Under the pieces are notes generated by a model, which had not been told where the DNA came from, made no database searches, and was given only the letters and a program-made list of their open reading frames with translations. From assembly GCF_016899935.1 (NCBI RefSeq), contig NZ_JACJJK010000004.1, positions 1 through 64,000 on the forward strand: DNA of 64,000 nucleotides, written 5' to 3'. Below, in pieces: positions 46,633 through 54,200 of this stretch. Source of the stretch: Olsenella uli. GTDB lineage: Bacteria; Actinomycetota; Coriobacteriia; Coriobacteriales; Atopobiaceae. A program made the translations under genes and the position numbers. Positions within the stretch are counted from its first letter, which is position 1. The number at the start of each line of letters is the position of its first letter.

Positions 46633-47712
46633 ATGACGTCCGCTGCCAGCAACCGCCCTGACGCACCGCAGGAGCCGCCGCGCGACATCCACGCGCTCAC
46701 GGGCGGCGAGCTGCGCGACCTGCTCGCCCGCCTCGGGCAGCCGGCCTTCAGGGCCAAGCAGGTCGAGGAGTGGGTCTGGTCCAAGAACGCCCGCTCCTTC
46801 GACGACATGACCAACCTCCCCAAGTCCCTGCGCGAGGAGCTCTCGCGCCACCTTACGCTCGGAGCCGCCGAGGAGCTCGCGCGTCAGTTCTCGGCGGACG
46901 GAAGCCGCAAGTACCTGCTCGGGCTCGCCGACGGCGTCAGCGTGGAGTGCGTCGGCATGCCGTCCGGCAACCGCCTCGCCGTCTGCGCCTCCACCCAGGC
47001 GGGATGCGCCATGGGCTGCGCGTTCTGTGCGACCGGCGGCGCTGGGCTCACGCGCTCCCTCACCGCCGCAGAGATCTACGAGCAGGTCATGCACGTGCGC
47101 GACGACTTTGGCACGCGCGTCACGAGCGTCGTCCTCATGGGCCAGGGCGAGCCCTTCATGAACTATGACGCCACGCTCAAGGCGCTCCGCCGGCTCAACT
47201 CGCCCGACGGGGCGGGCATCGGCGCGCGACACCTCACGGTCTCGACCTGCGGCATCATCCCCCAGATCATGCGCTTCGCCAACGAGCCCGAGCAGTTCAC
47301 GCTCGCCGTGTCGCTCCACTCCGCCGTCCAGAAGACGAGAAACGCCCTCATGCCGGGCGTCCGCAAGTACTCCCTCGTCAACCTCTACGACGCCATGGGC
47401 ACCTACGTCTCCAAGACCGGGCGGCGCCCCACGTACGAGTACGCCCTCATTGGCGGCGTCAACGACACCGAGCCCGAGCTCCAGGCGCTCTGCGACTTCT
47501 GCGAGGGCACGCTCGCCCACGTCAACCTCATCCTGCTGAACGAGGTCGAGGGCTCCAAGCTGCGCCCCTCCACGCCCGCGCGGGCCGAGGACTTCGTGAG
47601 GCGCCTCGCCTCCGTCGGCGTCGAGGCGACCGTCAGGAACTCGCGCGGCGCCGACATCGACGCCGCCTGCGGCCAGCTCAAGCAGCGCGTGGCCCGTGCG
47701 CGGCGCTCCTAG
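46633..47712 (+). CDS. rlmN: 23S rRNA (adenine2503-C2) / tRNA (adenine37-C2) methyltransferase
   Basis: 359 aa radical-SAM methyltransferase. The 4Fe-4S motif CAMGCAFC is near residue 127, with the following GGGLTRxLTxxEI-like region (GGAGLTRSLTAAEIYEQV), MGQGEPFMNYD, and NEVEGS near the C-terminus; the C-terminal Cys of the active site is in DIDAACGQL. Start ATG at 46633. Divergent from ddl and followed by a strong terminator. Confidence 0.96.
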   Translation: MTSAASNRPDAPQEPPRDIHALTGGELRDLLARLGQPAFRAKQVEEWVWSKNARSFDDMTNLPKSLREELSRHLTLGAAEELARQFSADGSRKYLLGLADGVSVECVGMPSGNRLAVCASTQAGCAMGCAFCATGGAGLTRSLTAAEIYEQVMHVRDDFGTRVTSVVLMGQGEPFMNYDATLKALRRLNSPDGAGIGARHLTVSTCGIIPQIMRFANEPEQFTLAVSLHSAVQKTRNALMPGVRKYSLVNLYDAMGTYVSKTGRRPTYEYALIGGVNDTEPELQALCDFCEGTLAHVNLILLNEVEGSKLRPSTPARAEDFVRRLASVGVEATVRNSRGADIDAACGQLKQRVARARRS

Positions 47713-47724
47713 CCGCCTCAACGA

Positions 47725-47768
47725 AGAGGGACCCTGCGAGACGAAACGCAGGGTCCCTCTTTTCTTCT
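47725..47768 (+). terminator. Terminator of rlmN
   Basis: 14-bp stem AGAGGGACCCTGCG / CGCAGGGTCCCTCT followed by TTTTCTTC. Confidence 0.95.
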
Positions 47769-47789
47769 ATCGAAAAGAACACATGTTCG

Positions 47790-48029
47790 TTAGTATCCGA
47801 GCGCTGACCACATCTCTCGGGTTCGCTGCTGGTTTGCTCTGGTCGCTTCCTCGTTGTTTTGCCTCTCCACGAGGGTCTCGTTGAGCGTTTCGACGGCATG
47901 GCGTACCTCATCGAAACTGTCCCTGAGTGCCGCCTTGGCCTCGCTTGTCAGCAGCAGACGATAGGCCGCCACTCCTGCGCCCACGACAAGACCGGCGAGA
48001 AGAACCGCGCCGCCGACCTTCTTGCTCAC
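47790..48029 (-). CDS. Small membrane protein downstream of parB
   Basis: 79 aa. One N-terminal hydrophobic helix (VGGAVLLAGLVVGAGVAAYRLLL) is followed by a charged amphipathic helix (SEAKAALRDSFDEVRHAVETLNETL), in the style of small YtxH/coiled-coil proteins. Start is placed at the GTG at 48029, which forms a GTGA overlap with the parB stop codon; a GTG three codons upstream (48038) is the alternative. Last gene of the parA-parB operon. Family not recognised. Confidence 0.7.
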   Translation of the reverse strand: MSKKVGGAVLLAGLVVGAGVAAYRLLLTSEAKAALRDSFDEVRHAVETLNETLVERQNNEEATRANQQRTREMWSALGY

Positions 48030-48895
48030 TCCGACCACGTCCCCGGACCGCTCAGTAGGTCGACGATGTGACCGAGCTGTTCCTCGTCGGAGAACTCGAT
48101 CTCAATCTTGTTCTTGCCGCGCACGTTCTTCACCTTGACGTTGGTGTCCAGCGCCAGGCGAATCTGACGGGCCGCCCGCTTGAAGGACTGGGGCGTCGGC
48201 ACCCTGACGGCCCGCTCGGTGCTCTCTGTGACAGAAAACAGTGGGGCGAGACTTTCTGTCTGACGTACCGACAGCCGCTCGTTGACGACCTTCTGTGCCA
48301 GCTTGATGCGGCCCTCCTCGCTGGGGACCGCAAGGATGGCTCGGGCGTGCCCGGCCGACAGGCTGCCCTCCTCGACGAGGTCCTGGACCTCCTCGGGAAG
48401 GTCGAGCAGGCGAATCGTGTTCGTGATCGCAGAGCGAGACTTGGAGAGAATCTTGGCAAGCTCCTCCTGGGTCAGGCCCTTGTCCTTGATCAGCTGGCGA
48501 TATCCTCGAGCCTCCTCGAGCGGGGTCAGGTCGGAGCGCTGGAGGTTCTCGATCAAGGCAAGCTTGAACACGTCGTCATCGGAGATCTCACGGATGACGA
48601 CCGGCACCTCGGTCAGGCCGGCAGCCCGTGCCGCCTGATAGCGGCGCTCGCCGGCCACGATCTCGTAGCCGTTTCCCTTCTTGCGGACGAGCAGCGGCTG
48701 CAGGATGCCGTTCTGTTTGATGGAGTCCGTCAGCTCGGCGAGGTCCTCAGCCTTGAAGCTCTTTCTCGGCTGATCCTTATTTGGCTTGATCTCGTTGATT
48801 GGAAGCGTCGAGTCCGGTCGCATCCCCGCCGTCTCGGCATCCGCCTCACCGACGAGAAGACCCAGTCCCTTTCCGAGTCCGCTCTTCTTAGCCAC
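48026..48895 (-). CDS. parB: Chromosome-partitioning protein ParB
   Basis: 289 aa CTP-dependent parS-binding clamp. N-terminal SGLGKGLGLLVG (ParA-contacting), ParB/Srx domain with QPRKSF, EIVAGERRYQAARAAGL and LIENLQRSDLTPLEEA, helix-turn-helix LTQEELAKILSKSRSAITNTIRLL, and a C-terminal dimer domain. Start is a GTG at 48895 overlapping parA by 8 bp. Three parS sites lie at 49.7-50.0 kb. Confidence 0.97.
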   Translation of the reverse strand: MAKKSGLGKGLGLLVGEADAETAGMRPDSTLPINEIKPNKDQPRKSFKAEDLAELTDSIKQNGILQPLLVRKKGNGYEIVAGERRYQAARAAGLTEVPVVIREISDDDVFKLALIENLQRSDLTPLEEARGYRQLIKDKGLTQEELAKILSKSRSAITNTIRLLDLPEEVQDLVEEGSLSAGHARAILAVPSEEGRIKLAQKVVNERLSVRQTESLAPLFSVTESTERAVRVPTPQSFKRAARQIRLALDTNVKVKNVRGKNKIEIEFSDEEQLGHIVDLLSGPGTWSE

Positions 48896-49688
48896 GCGCG
48901 ACCACCTCTTTTGCCAACTTCATATAGGCCAGCGATCCCTTGCTTACACGTGCGTACTGAACGACGGGCAGGCCGTGACTCGGTGCCTCAGAGAGCTTCA
49001 CGTTGCGGGGGATGATCGTCTTGAACATCTTCTTCCCAAAGTAGTTCTGCACCTCGTCGACAACTTGCTTGGAAAGCGTCGTTCTGCTGTCGAACATCGT
49101 CATCAGGACGCCAAAGATCTCAAGATCGGGGTTCATGCGGCGCTTGACCATCTGCATCGACTCAAGAAGCTTTGCCACACCCTCGAGTGCGTAGTACTCA
49201 CACTGAATCGGGATCAGAAGCGAGTTGGCTGCAATAAGCGCGTTGATGGTCAGAAGACCCAGAGACGGCGGGCAGTCAATCAGAATGTAGTCAAAGTCAT
49301 TCACGAGCGGCGCAATCGCGTCCTTGAGCACTGACTCACGCGCCATCGCACTGACGAGCTCGATTTCCGCCGTCGCAAGCTGAATCGTCGCAGGAACGAT
49401 GAACACGTTGCTCTCACACGTCTCCAGAACGACGTCCTCAATCGGATGATCGTGTAGGATGACGTCGTAGATGTCGTGCTCGAGCTCCTCCTTCTCGATT
49501 CCGTACCCACTGGTCGAGTTTCCCTGTGGGTCAAAGTCGATGACGAGGACCTTCTTCTTGTTCTCACCGAGACATGCGGACAGGTTGATGACCGTGGTCG
49601 ACTTTCCGACGCCGCCCTTCTGGTTGATGACCGCAATCACCCTCGTTTCACGCTGAGGAAGTCCACGTTTGGTGTCCTTATAGCTCAT
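48888..49688 (-). CDS. parA: Chromosome-partitioning ATPase ParA (Soj)
   Basis: 266 aa. Deviant Walker A KGGVGKST near residue 24, Walker A' VIDFDPQGNSTSGYG, Walker B YILIDCPPSLGLLT. ATP-dependent DNA-binding sandwich dimer that moves ParB-parS complexes after replication. Start ATG at 49688 after GGAGG. One parS site lies in its promoter region, allowing ParB autoregulation (inference). Confidence 0.97.
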   Translation of the reverse strand: MSYKDTKRGLPQRETRVIAVINQKGGVGKSTTVINLSACLGENKKKVLVIDFDPQGNSTSGYGIEKEELEHDIYDVILHDHPIEDVVLETCESNVFIVPATIQLATAEIELVSAMARESVLKDAIAPLVNDFDYILIDCPPSLGLLTINALIAANSLLIPIQCEYYALEGVAKLLESMQMVKRRMNPDLEIFGVLMTMFDSRTTLSKQVVDEVQNYFGKKMFKTIIPRNVKLSEAPSHGLPVVQYARVSKGSLAYMKLAKEVVARG

Positions 49689-49735
49689 TTATCCTCCGTT
49701 TTCCTCGCAAGCGTATCTATAGAGATAATACGGCA

Positions 49736-49751
49736 TGTTCCACGTGAAACA
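49736..49751. promoter_or_regulatory. parS site 1
   Basis: TGTTCCACGTGAAACA, one mismatch to the parS consensus, within a longer near-palindrome (49732-49757) in the parA upstream region. Confidence 0.85.
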
Positions 49752-49801
49752 TGCCGTCATTATCGTTGTTCTCTATATTGAAGTTCTCAAATCTTTGTCG
49801 C

Positions 49802-49817
49802 TGTTTCACGTGAAACA
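49802..49817. promoter_or_regulatory. parS site 2
   Basis: TGTTTCACGTGAAACA, a perfect match to the parS consensus, between parA and rsmG. Confidence 0.96.
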
Positions 49818-49825
49818 GCGTGTGA

Positions 49826-50548
49826 CTATCTCAATGGATTGGATCGGGCCATACCAACCTTACGGGGGAGTCGAATCTTACTCTTTCGAATCTTCTGATA
49901 GATCAATATCTCACGATGCCCAAGCTCATGAGGAAGCTCATACGTTTCACGTGAAACAAGCTTCATCCCACAGAGGTCAGCCGCACGTTCGGCTCGCTCA
50001 ATCTCGTCCTCCTCAGGACGGCCCTTCTCAACAACGAGAAGTCCAGAGCGTCGCAAGAAAGGTGTCGCATACTCAAGGAGCACGTTGGTCTGTGCGAGTG
50101 CGCGCGCGAACACGACATCCTGGGAAGCAGGAAGCTCGCGAGCAAGGTCCTCCAGACGAGCATGGCGTGTGGTCACGTTGTGGATGCCTAGTGCACTCGC
50201 AAACTCCTGAACGGCATCCACCTTCTTGCGCACGGAGTCAACGAGCGTAGCCTGAGCCCCGGTGACGATGGCAAACGGCACGCCAGGAAACCCAGCACCC
50301 GTACCCATGTCAAGGAGACGGCTCCTCTCGTCAAGGCTCAGCAGCGGGGAGGCAAGCGGGAGCAACGAGTCAACCAAATGGAGGGTAACTGCCTCATCAG
50401 GTTCGGTGATGCGCGTGAGGTTCATCACCTTGTTCTTCTCGATGACCAGATCGAGGTAGGCAACAAGAGCCTCGGCCTGCTGACCAGTAACCTCAATCCC
50501 AAATCCAGACAGCTCGTCAAGGAGCCGTTCGACTCGACCGTTGCTCAT
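49826..50548 (-). CDS. rsmG: 16S rRNA (guanine527-N7) methyltransferase
   Basis: 240 aa SAM-dependent enzyme (GidB). SAM-binding LLDMGTGAGFPGVPFAI near residue 78; N-terminal NLTRITEPDEAVTLHLVDSL typical for RsmG. The basic C-terminal extension (KIRKSKIRLPRKVG) is normal. Start ATG at 50548 after AAGGGG. A parS site lies within the gene. Loss of RsmG is a known route to low-level streptomycin resistance. Confidence 0.95.
   Translation of the reverse strand: MSNGRVERLLDELSGFGIEVTGQQAEALVAYLDLVIEKNKVMNLTRITEPDEAVTLHLVDSLLPLASPLLSLDERSRLLDMGTGAGFPGVPFAIVTGAQATLVDSVRKKVDAVQEFASALGIHNVTTRHARLEDLARELPASQDVVFARALAQTNVLLEYATPFLRRSGLLVVEKGRPEEDEIERAERAADLCGMKLVSRETYELPHELGHREILIYQKIRKSKIRLPRKVGMARSNPLR
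49943..49958. promoter_or_regulatory. parS site 3
   Basis: CGTTTCACGTGAAACA, one end mismatch to consensus, inside the rsmG coding region. Confidence 0.9.
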
Positions 50549-50593
50549 AGAAACCCCTTGCTGACAAAAACCTGTGTATCAAGAGAAATTGTC

Positions 50594-50627
50594 ACAGAAA
50601 AAGGGAGAGCACTCAATGCTCTCCCTT
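50594..50627 (-). terminator. Terminator of jag
   Basis: 11-bp stem AAGGGAGAGCA / TGCTCTCCCTT, followed on the minus strand by TTTCTGTG. It would separate the jag/yidC transcript from rsmG. Confidence 0.85.
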
Positions 50628-50650
50628 GACCGGACCATATGTGAGGGCGC

Positions 50651-51211
50651 CTACCGGACGGCAGTGATGACGACCCGGCGCTCGGGCTCCTCGCCCTCGG
50701 AGTGGGTGACCACGCCCTCGTCCCCACGGAGCGCCAGGTGGATGATGCGGCGCTCGTAGGCATTCATCGGCGCGAGGGTCACCTTGCCACCACGATCCTT
50801 GGCTCGGGCGGCGGAGCTGCGTGCCATGTCCTCGAGCTTCTTGCGACGACGGGACTTGTAGCCCTCGATGTCCACCACGATGGGATAGTAGAACTTGATG
50901 CGGCTGCTCATGAGCGAGGTGAGCACCATCTGCAGAGCGTCGAGCGTCCGGCCGTGCCGGCCGATGAGGACGGCCAGGTCACCGCCGTTGACGTCGAGGA
51001 TGAGCTCGCCGTTCTCGCCGTCGTACTCGTCGATGGAGGACTCGTTCTCCCCAAAGAGGGAGAGGATGCCCTTGAGGTATCCCACGGCAAGGTCGGCGAC
51101 CCTGTCCATCTCCTCGTCGGTCAGCTCGACGCCTGCCTCGTAGTGCTCACGGATGGAGGAGAACTCGTCCTCGACAGGCACCGTCGTCTCCATCTGCTCT
51201 TCCTCTGACAT
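50651..51211 (-). CDS. jag: RNA-binding protein Jag (KhpB)
   Basis: 186 aa. A KH-II-like domain (about 75-125, LIGRHGRTLDALQMVLTSLM) and a C-terminal R3H domain (about 150-186, APMNAYERRIIHLALRG). The Jag-N domain is absent; an acidic N-terminus stands in its place. KhpB with KhpA binds RNAs involved in wall elongation and division in Gram-positives. Start ATG at 51211 after GGAGG. Part of the rpmH-rnpA-yidD-yidC-jag set. Confidence 0.92.
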   Translation of the reverse strand: MSEEEQMETTVPVEDEFSSIREHYEAGVELTDEEMDRVADLAVGYLKGILSLFGENESSIDEYDGENGELILDVNGGDLAVLIGRHGRTLDALQMVLTSLMSSRIKFYYPIVVDIEGYKSRRRKKLEDMARSSAARAKDRGGKVTLAPMNAYERRIIHLALRGDEGVVTHSEGEEPERRVVITAVR

Positions 51212-51276
51212 GCCGTCCTCCGAAACAGAAACTAAACTACTTGGTCAAAGAAACCAAAGGTGAGACTTTGGTCGTA

Positions 51277-52035
51277 CTAGCTCTTCTTGTGCGGGCGCGG
51301 CTTCTTCTCGCGACGCACGACGTCCACCTCGACCGGCTTGTTGGCCGCCTCGGCCTCGGCCTCGGCCTTCGCCTTCTCCATGACGCGGACGGTGATGAGG
51401 CGCTGCTGGACGACCTGCCAGAGCGAGGAGGTCACGTAGTAGATCAGCACGGCGGCGGGCACGTTCCAGCCGAACATCAGCATCATGAGGGCCATGATGG
51501 CGCCCATCGTCATGGTCTGGGTGCGCTGCGCGGAGTCCTGCATGGAGGTGTTGAGCACCATGGGGACGAAGGTGAGCACGCCGAAGAGGACGTCAAAGAC
51601 GATGTAGGGCGCCGCGGCCAGCCAGTCGCCACTCTGGACCATGGTGGCGCAGGAAGTGGCGATCGACGGGAGGATGTTGTAGAAGCACGCGTCGGCGGGC
51701 ACCGCCTGCACGACGGAGAACAGGCCGAAGAAGATGGGCATCTGGAGCAGCAGGGGCAGGCAGCCGCCGAGCGGGTTGAACTTCATGTCGGCGTAGGCCT
51801 TGCGAAGCTCCTCGGCCTGGCGCGCCGGGTCGTCGGCGTAGCGCTCCTGGATCGCCTGAAGCTTGGGCTGCATGACCTGCATGCGCGCCGTCGAGCGCGT
51901 CGAGTGGGCCATGAGCGGCGTGAGGATCAGGCGCACGATGACCGTGAGGATGATCACCGCCAGGCCCCAGTCGCCGACAAAGCCCTCGATGCCCGCGAGC
52001 ACCCAGGTCAGAAAGTTAATAAACCATTCCCACAT
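51277..52035 (-). CDS. yidC: Membrane protein insertase YidC/Oxa1
   Basis: 252 aa with five predicted transmembrane helices, the short Gram-positive form without the large periplasmic domain. Conserved: VRLILTPLMAHSTRSTARMQ (with the conserved basic residue of the hydrophilic groove), NPLGGCLPLLLQMPIFFGLF, and YYVTSSLWQVVQQ. Basic C-terminal tail. Start ATG at 52035 (MWEWFINFLTW), after GGAGG; a longer in-frame extension upstream lacks a ribosome binding site. No lipobox is seen. Confidence 0.95.
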   Translation of the reverse strand: MWEWFINFLTWVLAGIEGFVGDWGLAVIILTVIVRLILTPLMAHSTRSTARMQVMQPKLQAIQERYADDPARQAEELRKAYADMKFNPLGGCLPLLLQMPIFFGLFSVVQAVPADACFYNILPSIATSCATMVQSGDWLAAAPYIVFDVLFGVLTFVPMVLNTSMQDSAQRTQTMTMGAIMALMMLMFGWNVPAAVLIYYVTSSLWQVVQQRLITVRVMEKAKAEAEAEAANKPVEVDVVRREKKPRPHKKS

Positions 52036-52054
52036 GGTTCCTCCGCTCCGTCCC

Positions 52055-52291
52055 TCAGGGGACGGGATCGTATCCTCCGGCATGAAGGGGATGGCACCGT
52101 GCGATCCTGCGCAGGGCGAGCAGACCCCCTCGTACTAGACCGTACTTCTCGATTGCCTCGTACGCATAGCTCGAGCACGTGGGCACGTAGATGCATCGGG
52201 CGGGAAGTGCGGGTGAAACTCTCGTCTGATAGAGACGAATAAGGGCGCGCGCCCCACGTGAGGGCAGTGCGCCCGGACCGTTCGGAACCAT
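52055..52291 (-). CDS. yidD: Membrane protein insertion efficiency factor YidD
   Basis: 78 aa, with the family signature [35 protein letters not shown] (three conserved cysteines) and [15 protein letters not shown]. Small amphipathic membrane-associated protein that assists YidC/Sec insertion. The ATG overlaps the rnpA stop codon. Confidence 0.95.
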   Translation of the reverse strand: MVPNGPGALPSRGARALIRLYQTRVSPALPARCIYVPTCSSYAYEAIEKYGLVRGGLLALRRIARCHPLHAGGYDPVP

Positions 52292-52611
52292 CAGAGGCCG
52301 ACCCTTCCCAGGAGGCGACCCAGCGAGCCGGCCACCTGGGCCGGCGTGCTGTCGTGCGTCGCGCGCGTCGAGAAGAGGATCACGTCGTAGCCGGGCGCCG
52401 GCAGGTCACAGAGGCGCGCGGCCTCGCGCAGGACGCGCTTGCACCGGTTGCGGAAGACGGCGTTTCCCAGGCGCTTGGCGGCGACGAAGGCCACCCTTCC
52501 GGGAACACCCTCCCCCGTTGCGAGCACGCGCACGCGGAGGAGGGTGTCGTTGAGACGCCTCCCCCGCGAGAAGACCCTCTCGAAGTCACCTCTGGACTTG
52601 ATGGTCCTCAT
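52291..52611 (-). CDS. rnpA: Ribonuclease P protein component
   Basis: 106 aa basic protein that binds RNase P RNA for tRNA 5' maturation. Signature [25 protein letters not shown] (RNR motif). N-terminal [17 protein letters not shown]. It lies 9 bp from rpmH in the classic order. Confidence 0.96.
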   Translation of the reverse strand: MRTIKSRGDFERVFSRGRRLNDTLLRVRVLATGEGVPGRVAFVAAKRLGNAVFRNRCKRVLREAARLCDLPAPGYDVILFSTRATHDSTPAQVAGSLGRLLGRVGL

Positions 52612-52620
52612 CGGGCGACG

Positions 52621-52755
52621 CTACACGGTCAGGCGCTTGCGGCCCTTCGCGCGACGACGGGCGAGGACGGCGCGGCCGCCCTTGGTGGCCATGCGGGCAC
52701 GGAAGCCGTGGGTGGTGGCGCGCTTGCGCTTGTTGGGCTGGTAGGTACGCTTCAT
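52621..52755 (-). CDS. rpmH: 50S ribosomal protein L34
   Basis: 44 aa, [20 protein letters not shown]..., a full match to L34. Start ATG at 52755, 7 nt after GGGAGG. First gene of the leftward origin operon; its promoter is at 52809-52838. Confidence 0.98.
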   Translation of the reverse strand: MKRTYQPNKRKRATTHGFRARMATKGGRAVLARRRAKGRKRLTV

Positions 52756-52808
52756 GTCTATTCCTCCCGGTTGGGTATGAACGTCCAGATAGAGCAATAA
52801 GCTCAGAG

Positions 52809-52838
52809 ATTGTAAGGGTCCGTCGTGGGGCGTGTCAA
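52809..52838 (-). promoter_or_regulatory. Promoter of rpmH
   Basis: TTGACA (52833-52838), 18-bp spacer, TACAAT (52809-52814) on the minus strand. Confidence 0.8.
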
Positions 52839-52920
52839 TTTGGGATGCAGACAATCTTCACGATTGCTTCGCAGGTGGGCAGCGTCGTCTGCGGGTGTGC
52901 TCGCCGCGCGTGGGACCCGA

Positions 52921-52946
52921 CGGATGAATTCATTTGGATTCATCCG
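52921..52946. repeat. Inverted repeat near the origin
   Basis: CGGATGAA and TTCATCCG arms 10 bp apart, between the rpmH promoter and the rightward promoter of the ATPase gene. Possible operator. Confidence 0.5.
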
Positions 52947-52978
52947 TTCATATGAGTCTTTGAAATCACCGCACATGC

Positions 52979-52984
52979 TATGAT
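52979..52984 (+). promoter_or_regulatory. Extended -10 promoter of the GHKL ATPase gene
   Basis: TGC-TATGAT, an extended -10, with CTTTGA as a possible -35. Confidence 0.5.
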
Positions 52985-53014
52985 TTTTCACCACCATTCA
53001 GCGGAAAGAGCCAG

Positions 53015-53107
53015 TTTTCAACAAGTGTTTGACGTTTGTTGAAACCTTTCGTTCAGATAGAATCCCGTCTGAAAAGTTTTCTACAGATGACGAACGAATG
53101 TTGAAAG
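53015..53107. promoter_or_regulatory. DnaA-box cluster upstream of the ATPase gene
   Basis: TTTTCAACA (53015-53023), TTTTCTACA (53077-53085) and the inverse-strand copies TGTTGAAAC (53037-53045) and TGTTGAAAG (53099-53107). All are close to the DnaA box TTATCCACA. They fall between promoter and start codon, so they are probably part of a bipartite origin or control the gene. Confidence 0.65.
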
Positions 53108-53115
53108 GGGAGACG

Positions 53116-54126
53116 GTGCCGAGAGACTTCTATCCCTTCGTGGAGAACGGCCCCGAGGGCGCGCACGAGCCCGAGGGCACCGAGCTCGTGGTGCGTCACC
53201 CCGCGCGCATCGCCGTCTACGACGACGCGTCGGCGGCACCCCGCGTGGTGATGGTCGAGCCCCAGGAGGTGCGCGCCTACCTCGAGGAGATCACCGCCAC
53301 CGTGAACCGCCTCGTGCGCGAGCAGGGGGGCACCATCCCCTTCATGGTCATCCGCGAGATCGTGGAGAACTTCATCCACGCGTACTTCCAGGCCCCCACG
53401 ATCACGATCCTCGACGGCGGCGACACCATCCGCTTCTCCGACCAGGGCCCCGGCATCCGCGAGAAGTCCCTCGCGCTCGAGTACGGGACGTCGTCGGCCA
53501 CCGAGGAGATGAAGCGCTACATCCGCGGCGTGGGCAGCGGCCTGCCCTACGTGCAGCAGTACATGAGCGACAAGGGCGGCAGCCTCGAGGTGGAGGACAA
53601 CATCTCCGGCGGGACCGTCGTCACCATCTCGACGCGGCCCCGGGAGGAGGCCCGCGCCATCTCCGGCGCCGAGCACGCGCCGGCCGAGAAGGACCTCCCG
53701 CCGCAGGTCCAGCCGCCGACGCCGCAGATGCCGGCCGTCCCGCAGCAGGGCTGGGCCCAGCCGTCCCCGTGGGGGGCGGCCGCGCCGTGGCCGCAGCCGG
53801 CACAGGCGCAGATGCAGCCCCAGCCGCAGCAGGTCCCTGCCTACGGCTACTACCCGCCGTCCTTCTCGCCCGCCATGGCCGCGCCCGCGCCGGCCCCGGC
53901 GCCGGCCCCGTCGGCCGTCCCGCCCGTGCAGCTCGACGAGCGCTCGTCGCAGGCCCTGTCCTACCTCGGCGCGCACGAGAGCTGCGGCCCCACCGAGCTG
54001 ACCCGCGCCTTCGGCGCCTCGGGCCCCACGTGGTCGCGCACGCTCGCCGGGCTCGCCGCGCAGGGACTCGTCATGAAGGACGGGCAGAAGTACCGCCTCA
54101 CCGGAATCGGGCGGGCGTTCGTCTAA
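53116..54126 (+). CDS. GHKL (HATPase) ATP-binding protein with C-terminal winged helix
   Basis: 336 aa. N-terminal GHKL ATPase domain (about 60-175): N-box REIVENFIHAYF, G1 FSDQGPGIREKSLALEYG, G2 GVGSGLPYVQQYM, and strand SGGTVVTIS. A Pro/Gln/Ala linker (about 195-275) leads to a C-terminal winged-helix-like domain (ERSSQALSYLGAHESCGPTELTRAFGASG). No histidine phosphoacceptor or membrane segment, so it is not a sensor kinase. Start at the GTG at 53116 after GAAAGGGGAG; the frame is open further upstream, but that stretch contains DnaA boxes. Located between rpmH and dnaA. Possible anti-sigma-like or DNA-binding switch; function unknown. Confidence 0.8.
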   Translation: MPRDFYPFVENGPEGAHEPEGTELVVRHPARIAVYDDASAAPRVVMVEPQEVRAYLEEITATVNRLVREQGGTIPFMVIREIVENFIHAYFQAPTITILDGGDTIRFSDQGPGIREKSLALEYGTSSATEEMKRYIRGVGSGLPYVQQYMSDKGGSLEVEDNISGGTVVTISTRPREEARAISGAEHAPAEKDLPPQVQPPTPQMPAVPQQGWAQPSPWGAAAPWPQPAQAQMQPQPQQVPAYGYYPPSFSPAMAAPAPAPAPAPSAVPPVQLDERSSQALSYLGAHESCGPTELTRAFGASGPTWSRTLAGLAAQGLVMKDGQKYRLTGIGRAFV

Positions 54127-54140
54127 CTCCCGACGAGTAG

Positions 54141-54181
54141 TTATCAACAATCGCTATACTGGTTCTTCGCTGTTTTCAACA
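54141..54181. promoter_or_regulatory. dnaA promoter with DnaA boxes
   Basis: TTATCAACA (54141-54149) and TTTTCAACA (54173-54181) flank a TATACT -10 (54155-54160). DnaA autoregulation is the likely purpose. Confidence 0.65.
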
Positions 54182-54200
54182 ATAGGGGAATGCAAGGACC

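Noticed and set aside
53029-53115. Upstream extension of the GHKL ATPase gene
   Set aside because: The 29 extra residues are encoded by DnaA-box-containing DNA and have no ribosome binding site; the GTG at 53116 does.
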